Origin: an uncultured bacterium
Lineage (GTDB): Bacteria > Bacillota > Clostridia > TANB77 > CAG-508
Direction: 5' to 3'
Assembly (NCBI GenBank): GCA_905215845.1
Contig: CAJMRU010000094.1
Coordinates: 1-5,052 of the forward strand
Length of the DNA stretch: 5,052 bases
Shown: piece after piece, positions 1-5,052 of the stretch
How the letters are laid out: every line of letters begins with the position of its first letter
How positions within the stretch are numbered: the stretch's first letter is position 1
Position numbers and translations under genes: made by a program
Notes under the pieces: generated by a model
Seen by the model: the letters and a program-made list of their open reading frames with translations, nothing else
Told to the model about the DNA's origin: nothing
Databases searched by the model: none

Positions 1-42
1 TAGGCTATTTCTATTATTAAAATTATTTTCATATATAATTTC

Positions 43-120
43 TCATATAAAAATACAAACATATACATGATAATTTGAAAGCTTTTTCTTTAACTGATCT
101 TTATTTAATGTTGTTGCCAT
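43..120 (-). other. Possible start of a further small frame, 25 codons, overlapping the metallopeptidase stop
   Basis: An ATG at 120 overlaps the last codons of the metallopeptidase gene in another frame and reads MATTLNKDQLKKKLSNYHVY followed by VCIFI, then TGA at 43-45. After the TGA the same frame stays open for 14 codons to the window edge. The overlapping arrangement is typical of co-translated genes, but no Shine-Dalgarno is visible upstream of the ATG. It may be a small peptide, the start of a gene broken by a nonsense or frameshift change, or chance. The rest of 1-104 is AT-rich with no convincing terminator hairpin. Confidence 0.2.
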
Positions 121-2402
121 TGATTTTTAGCATTTTCTCTTTTTATTTTATACGTATCCTCTGCCTTCATTCTTTGCCTTTCCATCTCTTCTAGCATTAA
201 TCTTTCTTCTTGCGATAATTCTACTCCTTCTCTAGACCTTTTGAATAACAAGCGTTTTCTTTGATTTTTAGCAATATCTGCTTCTTTTTGTTCTTTTTCA
301 GATTCAGTTATTTTACTTGTCAATATATTTCTTTTAATATCATTTATAGATATTGATTTTTTGTCTATTTCTTGTGATATATCTGTTGTTTCTAATGTTT
401 CATTTTTATATTTTGCTAATTCTTGTTCCATTCTCGTTCTTGCTTCCTCGTCTTTTCTTATTCTTTCATTTTCTGACTGTGCCATTCCATCTTCTGGTCT
501 TAATGCTTGAATATGTCCATCTTTTGTATCTAAATTGGTTTCTGGTATAGCTTGCATTATACTTTCTACTTCATTTATTACCATGTTTTCTCTAGATACC
601 CCAAGTACAAACTCATTTGATGTTTTTGCTAATTCAGTTTCTAATTTTGCTCCTTTATTTTGCATTTTATAAAAATCGTAAACAATTTTCATATTTCCTC
701 TATTTGATAATAAATTTCTTATTATCTCTTCTGAATATTTGTATTTATCTTTGGATAATTCATCATATATTGCTTGAGTATCTATGCTTCCATCAACTTG
801 CATACTTTTACTAACTAATTCTCCTAGTTGGTTATAAATTTTTTCGCTTGATTCATTGAAAGCATATGTAATTCCATGTAATTCTTCATCTGCATACCAT
901 TTTGTTCCTGCTGCTGTAACCCATATTTCTGCAAATTTAGCCATTTTAGAAAGTTGTAAATCTGTTATTTGCTTACCTGTTTCTCTATCTATTGCTATTA
1001 ATTCTGTCCAACTATCATCTTTAAAATCTACTGTTACTTTTCTATAAACATCTCTTAATTCATTAAATTTGACTGCTTCTCCTTCATTTACTGGTAGTGT
1101 TTTTAATGGTAATTTTTCATCTTTCTCACATTCATCCAATGAATTTAAAATTGTATATCCATTATCTCTTACCGACACCTTCATTGCAGAAAACATTTTT
1201 TTCTTTTCTAATGTTGTTTTTCCATTAAAATCTAATCTATCTGCCTCTCCTATGTTATCACAAATTGCTTTTGTTTTCCTTCCAAAATCTTCTTTTGCTA
1301 TTCCTTTTTCTTGAAAATATAACTGTGACAATATTTTTTCTTTTAAGTTTTCATCTTCAATTACAAGACTTGGATTGTCAGATGATTTTATAGTTTTACC
1401 ATCGTCTGAAACTATAACTAGCTCATCACAATCTCTCTCATTGTATATATCTACTATAAATTCCTTCTTTTCTTCTGTTTGCCTTAGATTTTTATCTACT
1501 ATTTTTATTTGCTCTTGCAATTCTTTTTCATTCAAATTGGCATATTTTTTTATTGAATCAGATAACTTTTTGAAAACTGTAGATTCGTCTTTTACAGAAT
1601 TTAAAATATCATAAAGATATTTTTGTTGTTCTTGTTTAGATAATGTTTTTAATTTTGGAACAATAATTTCCATGCACAATTTTTCATATAACAAATCAAT
1701 CATTTTATCCCTAACTGGTTTCATTATATTTCCAAAATACTTATCCCTATTTTCCTTTTTTACAGAACTATTCATATAAAATGTAGATGTTAAATATCTA
1801 TTCAAGTCGCTATAAAATCTATTATTTTGTGATAATTGATTACATGCTTCTTCTAAGGATATCGTATGATTAAAATATGCATCTAAACTAACATCTTCTC
1901 CAAATGTTGCATCTAAAATTTTTGCTATTTTTTTATAATCTTTATATTTACTATCTGTATTTGGACTAACGGTATATCCCCATATTTTTTCAGTAAACAT
2001 TTGTGTCATACCTTCATTAAGTCCTGTATTTCTTCTATTATCTTTACTAATAATTCCTGATTGACCATTAAATCTCGAACCTGAATGTAATAATTCATGT
2101 GATAATTGCGTTAATATAAGTTTTTTTACTTTGTCATCTATACCTATTGGATTATCATTTTGATCAATTATTGCAAAACTTTTATCAATCATTATCTCAC
2201 TTGGTATTTTTTCTCTTGCAGGACGACTTTGCATTTTTGGTCCACCTTGTTCTATTGAATTCTCAACAACCAATTTTCCTACTTCATCCATATTTTTCCT
2301 AATAAACTCGGCTGTTTTTAAATCTTTACTTCTTAAGTATTCTTCAATTTTATTTTTTAATTGTTCTAAAATTTGCTTATCTATTTCTTTTCTATATAGC
2401 AT
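105..2402 (-). CDS. Putative gluzincin-type (HExxH) zinc metallopeptidase with long charged C-terminal region
   Basis: A 765-residue protein with no signal peptide or hydrophobic membrane segment, so probably cytoplasmic. Seen: a helical N-terminus (about 1-50), then LTQLSHELLHSGS with HELLH at residues 102-106 (bases 2085-2099), followed by GLNEGMTQMF with Glu130. HExxH followed 20-30 residues later by NEG or NEx is the zinc-binding and catalytic arrangement of gluzincin peptidases (His102, His106 and Glu130 as ligands, Glu103 as base); I assign the family from this pattern only. A coiled-coil-like stretch lies near 287-315, a mixed region of no recognised domain spans about 317-640, and a strongly charged, probably coiled-coil tail covers 643-765. 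The ATG start is supported by AGGA six bases upstream. It begins 8 nt after the stop of the 154-residue gene, so translational coupling is likely. The substrate is unknown. A related scaffold that has lost activity is possible, but both motifs are intact. Confidence is high that it is a real gene and moderate for peptidase function. Confidence 0.85.
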   Translation of the reverse strand: MLYRKEIDKQILEQLKNKIEEYLRSKDLKTAEFIRKNMDEVGKLVVENSIEQGGPKMQSRPAREKIPSEIMIDKSFAIIDQNDNPIGIDDKVKKLILTQLSHELLHSGSRFNGQSGIISKDNRRNTGLNEGMTQMFTEKIWGYTVSPNTDSKYKDYKKIAKILDATFGEDVSLDAYFNHTISLEEACNQLSQNNRFYSDLNRYLTSTFYMNSSVKKENRDKYFGNIMKPVRDKMIDLLYEKLCMEIIVPKLKTLSKQEQQKYLYDILNSVKDESTVFKKLSDSIKKYANLNEKELQEQIKIVDKNLRQTEEKKEFIVDIYNERDCDELVIVSDDGKTIKSSDNPSLVIEDENLKEKILSQLYFQEKGIAKEDFGRKTKAICDNIGEADRLDFNGKTTLEKKKMFSAMKVSVRDNGYTILNSLDECEKDEKLPLKTLPVNEGEAVKFNELRDVYRKVTVDFKDDSWTELIAIDRETGKQITDLQLSKMAKFAEIWVTAAGTKWYADEELHGITYAFNESSEKIYNQLGELVSKSMQVDGSIDTQAIYDELSKDKYKYSEEIIRNLLSNRGNMKIVYDFYKMQNKGAKLETELAKTSNEFVLGVSRENMVINEVESIMQAIPETNLDTKDGHIQALRPEDGMAQSENERIRKDEEARTRMEQELAKYKNETLETTDISQEIDKKSISINDIKRNILTSKITESEKEQKEADIAKNQRKRLLFKRSREGVELSQEERLMLEEMERQRMKAEDTYKIKRENAKNQWQQH

Positions 2403-2410
2403 ATTTTTTC

Positions 2411-2875
2411 CTACTTTCTTTTTAAAAATTGCGTAATTTTTTCTAAAATTCTTTTTATTAAATTTTGTTTTTTATATTCTGTAAGCATTACAGTTTCCGT
2501 ATTTCTTTTCTCATCTATATTCTCTGTATGATTGTACTTTCGATTTTTAAACAAATTATTAGGATTATACTTTTCTTCAAGTTCTTTCCTTTGCTTTTCA
2601 TTTAAAATTAATTCATTTTGAAATTTTTGTTTTTCTTCTTCTGTATCACACCAATAATTAATATTTAAAATTGCCAACAAAATAATTGTCTCTCTTTTTA
2701 GTCTTTGTTCTTCTAATGGAATGTCTACTCTTATTTCTGGTTTATACTCTTTCATTCTCTCATCATCAAAAAAATCTATAACTTTTTGAGGTACTCTCTT
2801 TCTATATTCTTCTTCCATTAAATTTAATATCTCATATACTTCTGAATATGCTAACATATTATCCATCATTGACAT
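2411..2875 (-). CDS. Hypothetical protein, 154 aa, unknown function
   Basis: A small soluble protein with no signal peptide or membrane span. I do not recognise a named domain. Residues about 8-110 look like one compact, mostly helical unit: YSEVYEILNLMEEEY, then KVIDFFDDER, a short PEIRVDIPLEEQ linker, and RETIILLAILNINYWC followed by a Glu/Lys-rich helix ending near ELEEKYNPNNLF. Residues 111-154 are polar and basic, with a lysine-rich end (ITQFLKRK), and are probably less constrained. From memory, similar short proteins are common in AT-rich gut Clostridia, but I cannot name a family or role. The first ATG is chosen because GGAGG (2883-2887) sits seven bases upstream; Met3, Met4 and Met7 would place it too far away. 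It lies 35 nt after the HEKMH gene and 8 nt before the metallopeptidase gene, and its TAG stop abuts the next ribosome site. It could be a partner, adaptor or regulator of either neighbour; that is inference from position only. Confidence 0.8.
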   Translation of the reverse strand: MSMMDNMLAYSEVYEILNLMEEEYRKRVPQKVIDFFDDERMKEYKPEIRVDIPLEEQRLKRETIILLAILNINYWCDTEEEKQKFQNELILNEKQRKELEEKYNPNNLFKNRKYNHTENIDEKRNTETVMLTEYKKQNLIKRILEKITQFLKRK

Positions 2876-2882
2876 TTGTTTT

Positions 2883-2887
2883 CCTCC
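2883..2887 (-). promoter_or_regulatory. Ribosome binding site of the 154-aa gene
   Basis: GGAGG on the minus strand with a seven-base A-rich spacer to ATG at 2875. It is the strongest ribosome site in the AT-rich part and selects the first of four nearby ATG codons. Confidence 0.75.
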
Positions 2888-2910
2888 AACATAACCAATT
2901 CATTTTATAA

Positions 2911-4299
2911 CTATTTTGAAATTTGTCCTTTTCGCTCTACTTTTTGTCTTTGTATTTGCTTTATCTCTTGAACAACATTATTTATTTCTTGTAATCCTAT
3001 TCCTTGTGTATCATGTTCTATTGTACTTGGTGTTACTAAATATTCCGAATTCTGTTCTTGTTTTTCTCTATCTTCTTGTAAAGTATTTTCTAATTTTTTT
3101 ACTTGCTCAATACCCAATAACTCTCTTGACATACCTTCAGCAAATTCTAACACATTGTTATATGGCTTCACACTACTTTGAACATTTTTCAAAAAATCTG
3201 GATTTTGTATTTTCTCTGCAAATTTTTTTCCGTAAATTTCTTCAATTAGTGGTATATCTCTTTGTATTTCACTTATAACATTTTCTAATTGATATGTATC
3301 ATTCCTATTTTTATACATTAAGGTATATGGATACATCATTCCTCTTATTTTTATAATTCCCATATCTTCTTTTGAAAAATGTTCTGTTCCGTTCCATGTC
3401 TTTTCATTTGCCTCTGTATGTAAGAGTTCATTCTCTTTCATTCCTAACTCTTGTAAATCATCCGTTTTAAGTGTTCTATCTTTATATGTTATTTTTCCTG
3501 TATGAAATACAGTTTGGAAGCAATTTGAATGATTTGCTATGTCTATTCCCATTTCTCCATTTGCCAATAATTCAATAATAGTATGTTTTAAGTGTGAATC
3601 TAATTCTCTTTGCATTGGATTTTTAAAATTTTCTTTGCTCTTTGTTGGTATATCTGCGTGCATTTTTTCGTGAAATAGTATTACACTTTCTATTCCTTCT
3701 GTATATTCCATTCCAAACATTTCTTCAAATTCTTTCTCGTCTGTTGGAATAGTAAATTGTACTGCAAACTCTCCATTATTATTTTTATCTGATAAACAAC
3801 AAGGTTCTATACTAAATAATTCTGGTGTAAATGGCATATATATAATCTTTTTTACATTAGTATTGCCTATAATATTTTCTGCATTTTCTTTATAATCTTG
3901 TGTTTGTCCAATAAACCTTTTTTCCATTTCTTTAGAATATTTTTCATTCATTTGTTCAACTTCTCGAAAAAAATCTGTATCTAATAAGTCTTCCATTGCT
4001 ATTGCCATTTCAGGATTTCTTACTTGTAATTCTTCCATATTTGTTTGTGCCAAACTAGCAATATACTCTCCATATTCAGTCCACATATTTTTTTCTTCAG
4101 CATTGTTTTTGAAAGTATTAAACTCTTCAAGTCCTTTTTTATTTTCTAAAATTACTTTTTTGGTATCTTCATTTGTCCAAGCTACATGGCAAGTTACTTT
4201 ATTTTCTCCCGGCTCCAATGTATCATAAGAAAACGGTACCACCGGTTCATCTCCATGTTGTTCTTCCAAATTTGTAAAGTCAATACTGGAACGCAACAC
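2911..4299 (-). CDS. HEKMH-motif putative metallopeptidase-like protein, N-terminus fused to an MnmG remnant
   Basis: This is a chimeric frame of 462 residues. Residues 1-53 (4299-4141) are MnmG: RSSIDF, EEQHGDEPVVPFS and CHVAWTNEDTKKVILEN match the family segment after FKTGTP. The GTG at 4299 is simply the Val codon of MnmG PARV, so it is unlikely to be a native start and no convincing ribosome site precedes it. From residue 54 the protein is unrelated to MnmG: a charged helical stretch including MWTEYGEYIASLAQTN (72-87), a region with YMPFTPELFSIEP, then SVILFHEKMHADIP with HEKMH at 210-214 (bases 3658-3672), then RELDSHLKHTIIELL (231-245). HExxH suggests a zinc site; Glu232, His236 or His239 could be the third ligand. 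The C-terminal ~60 residues are polar and charged. No signal peptide or membrane span. The native gene probably lost its true 5' end; if not, ATG codons at 4086 or 4038 are possible starts, though neither has a good Shine-Dalgarno. It leads the operon-like trio. Peptidase activity is a hypothesis from the motif. Confidence 0.7.
   Translation of the reverse strand: MLRSSIDFTNLEEQHGDEPVVPFSYDTLEPGENKVTCHVAWTNEDTKKVILENKKGLEEFNTFKNNAEEKNMWTEYGEYIASLAQTNMEELQVRNPEMAIAMEDLLDTDFFREVEQMNEKYSKEMEKRFIGQTQDYKENAENIIGNTNVKKIIYMPFTPELFSIEPCCLSDKNNNGEFAVQFTIPTDEKEFEEMFGMEYTEGIESVILFHEKMHADIPTKSKENFKNPMQRELDSHLKHTIIELLANGEMGIDIANHSNCFQTVFHTGKITYKDRTLKTDDLQELGMKENELLHTEANEKTWNGTEHFSKEDMGIIKIRGMMYPYTLMYKNRNDTYQLENVISEIQRDIPLIEEIYGKKFAEKIQNPDFLKNVQSSVKPYNNVLEFAEGMSRELLGIEQVKKLENTLQEDREKQEQNSEYLVTPSTIEHDTQGIGLQEINNVVQEIKQIQRQKVERKGQISK
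4135..4150. other. Junction between mnmG remnant and AT-rich accessory DNA
   Basis: MnmG protein similarity ends at VILEN (codon ending at 4141); the next residues KKGLEEF do not match the NLHRSPLYSG block that follows in the family. Base composition falls from 27 G+C in 4201-4260 to 16 G+C in 4081-4140. The join lies in an A-rich run on the minus strand (GAAAATAAAAAAGG), so its exact base cannot be set. No terminal inverted repeat or recombinase site is evident; only one side of any inserted element is in view. Confidence 0.7.
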
Positions 4300-4906
4300 C
4301 CTGGCCGGAGTTCCTGTTTTAAACCTGCAATCCTAAATGCTTTAAAGAATCTCCCAATTGATTTGCAGGAAATAATCCATCAGGTCCACCGGCATAGCTT
4401 ACTTCACCTACATAAATTCTGCCGCCCAAAAAGGTGCCTGTTGCAATAATGATTGCTTTTGCCTGATATACCGCATTCATTTGAGTAACAGCCTGCCAAG
4501 TACCATCTTCGTTTTTATCAATAGAAATAATTTCCGCTTGTTTCAAATGAAGATTGTCTTGCAACTCTAATTTATGCTTCATAATCTTGCTGTATTCTCT
4601 GCGGTCAATTTGCGCACGTAAGGAATGAACAGCAGGGCCCTTTCCTAAATTTAACATACGGCTTTGAATAAAAGAGGCATCTGCAGTGCGACCCATTTCG
4701 CCTCCAAGGGCATCTATTTCGCGTACCAAATGACCTTTTGCAGTACCGCCGATAGACGGATTGCATGGGCAGTTGCCTACAGCGTCCATATTGATTGTAA
4801 ATATAACTGTTTTACAGCCAAGTCGTGCAGAAGCAAGCGCTGCTTCAATACCTGCATGACCCGCACCTATTACGATAACATCGTAAGTTCCGGCATGATA
4901 ATTCAA
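4141..4906 (-). pseudogene. mnmG: mnmG (gidA), tRNA uridine-5-carboxymethylaminomethyl modification enzyme, frameshifted and 3'-truncated
   Basis: MnmG works with MnmE, using FAD, NADH and methylenetetrahydrofolate to modify U34 of certain tRNAs. Seen: the FAD dinucleotide motif VIVIGAGHAG (GxGxxG at residues 14-19), the family block PCNPSIGGTAKGHLVRE with Cys48 (equivalent to the N-terminal functional cysteine), ALGGEMGR, GKGPAVHSLRAQIDRR, and ATGTFLGGRIYVGE. The TTG start at 4906 is chosen because AGGAGG (4915-4920) lies eight bases upstream and the protein then begins in register with the family; upstream codons of the same frame run through the ribosome site and promoter. The frame ends at a TAA at 4319-4321 after HLGLQV. 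The expected continuation FKTGTPARVLRSSIDF is encoded immediately downstream in another frame, implying loss of about 8 bases. MnmG similarity continues in that frame to VILEN (about 4141) and stops. The second functional cysteine (YCPSIEDK block) and the MnmE-binding C-terminal domain are absent, so no functional enzyme can be made from this locus. Confidence 0.93.
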
Positions 4907-4914
4907 ATGGAGAG

Positions 4915-4920
4915 CCTCCT
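4915..4920 (-). promoter_or_regulatory. Ribosome binding site of mnmG
   Basis: AGGAGG on the minus strand, eight bases before a TTG. It decides the start: the TTG at 4906 gives MNYHAGTYDVIVIG, whereas the longer open frame upstream (to a TTG at 4975) has no ribosome site and would translate the promoter. Confidence 0.8.
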
Positions 4921-4946
4921 CTAAACTTGTAAATTTATATTGAAAT

Positions 4947-4975
4947 ATTATAACATAAAAGAAATTGCTGTGCAA
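4947..4975 (-). promoter_or_regulatory. Probable sigma-A promoter of mnmG (extended -10)
   Basis: The minus strand reads TGTTATAAT, a consensus TATAAT (4947-4952) with the TGn extension one base upstream. Seventeen bases further up is TTGCAC, a weak -35 (3 of 6 matches to TTGACA), as is common when an extended -10 is present. It lies about 41 bases before the mnmG start. The -35 area is covered by the perfect inverted repeat at 4960-4980. Confidence 0.55.
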
Positions 4976-4980
4976 TTTCT
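4960..4980 (-). terminator. Perfect 9-bp inverted repeat: weak terminator of an upstream gene or operator of mnmG
   Basis: The arms AGAAATTGC and GCAATTTCT are exact reverse complements separated by TGT. On the minus strand the hairpin is followed by TTTTAT, so it could be a short, AT-rich intrinsic terminator for a gene to the right of the window. Because it overlaps the -35 region of the mnmG promoter it could equally bind a dimeric regulator. The repeat is seen directly; its role is not decided by sequence. Confidence 0.45.
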
Positions 4981-5052
4981 AGCAGAGAAAGATTGCGAGA
5001 TTCTCATAACAGTCAAATGTTAATTTTGGCCAGATTAAAGGGATATTATACT

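Noticed and set aside
43..45. TGA read as tryptophan (alternative genetic code)
   Set aside because: The three long frames all end normally and encode every Trp with TGG, so the standard code explains the window.
1..104. Intrinsic terminator after the 765-aa gene
   Set aside because: The only symmetry is the short AAAGCTTT palindrome; no G+C-bearing stem followed by a T run in the direction of transcription is present.
353..1614. Several plus-strand frames of 63-81 codons
   Set aside because: All are shadows of the 765-aa minus-strand gene, with Ser/Phe/Leu-rich composition and no ribosome sites.
2888..2960. Possible internal promoter before the 154-aa gene (TATAAA near the end of the HEKMH gene)
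   Set aside because: In DNA this AT-rich such hexamers are expected by chance, and the best -35-like sequence is only 14 bases away.
2916..3278. Plus-strand hydrophobic 120-codon frame resembling a membrane protein
   Set aside because: It is the antisense of a Lys/Glu/Gln-rich coding region, which always reads as Leu/Phe/Val-rich; it has no ribosome site and lies wholly inside the minus-strand gene.
4907..4975. N-terminal extension of mnmG starting at a TTG at 4975
   Set aside because: The extension would translate the -10 box and the AGGAGG site, and matches nothing before the FAD motif in the MnmG family; the TTG at 4906 has correct ribosome-site spacing.
4976..5052. End of mnmE upstream of mnmG
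   Set aside because: mnmE often precedes mnmG, but no minus-strand frame here shows the conserved FCIGK-type C-terminus; one frame is open for only about 23 codons to the edge.

Overview
The window looks like DNA from a low-GC Bacillota (Firmicutes) bacterium, probably a Clostridia-type gut organism. Positions 1 to about 4140 are very AT-rich (for example 9 G+C in the 60 bases 2401-2460). The strand-specific Lys/Glu/Asn-rich coding, strong GGAGG-type ribosome sites and tight gene packing fit that group. All genes are on the minus strand, so transcription runs from high to low coordinates. Every tryptophan in the long frames is TGG, so the standard code is in use.

Region 4141-5052 is compositionally different (31 G+C in the 60 bases 4681-4740) and carries the upstream region and first part of mnmG (gidA), the FAD-dependent tRNA wobble-uridine modification enzyme. 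It has a recognisable extended -10 promoter, a perfect 9-bp inverted repeat, an AGGAGG site and a TTG start. The gene is broken twice. The frame is lost at about 4320, where roughly 8 bases appear to be missing just before the conserved FKTGTP segment. All MnmG similarity then ends at about 4141, after roughly 250 of the usual ~620 residues.

Region 105-4140 holds three genes in one direction with short gaps: a HEKMH-motif protein whose frame runs in-frame out of the mnmG remnant, a 154-residue protein of unknown function, and a 765-residue protein with HELLH and NEG motifs of a gluzincin-type zinc metallopeptidase. The gap between the last two is only 8 nt and the upstream stop lies against the ribosome site of the next gene, so they are probably co-translated. 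None has a signal peptide or membrane segment, so if they act together they act in the cytoplasm. Two unrelated HExxH proteins flanking a small unknown protein is the most system-like feature here. No substrate can be named from sequence alone.

The junction at about 4141 is the key ambiguity. It may be a genuine boundary of an accessory or mobile element that disrupted or captured a piece of mnmG, or an artefactual join of two genomes in an assembly. No integrase, transposase, tRNA, rRNA, CRISPR or terminal repeat is visible. Positions 1-104 hold at most the start of a further small frame.
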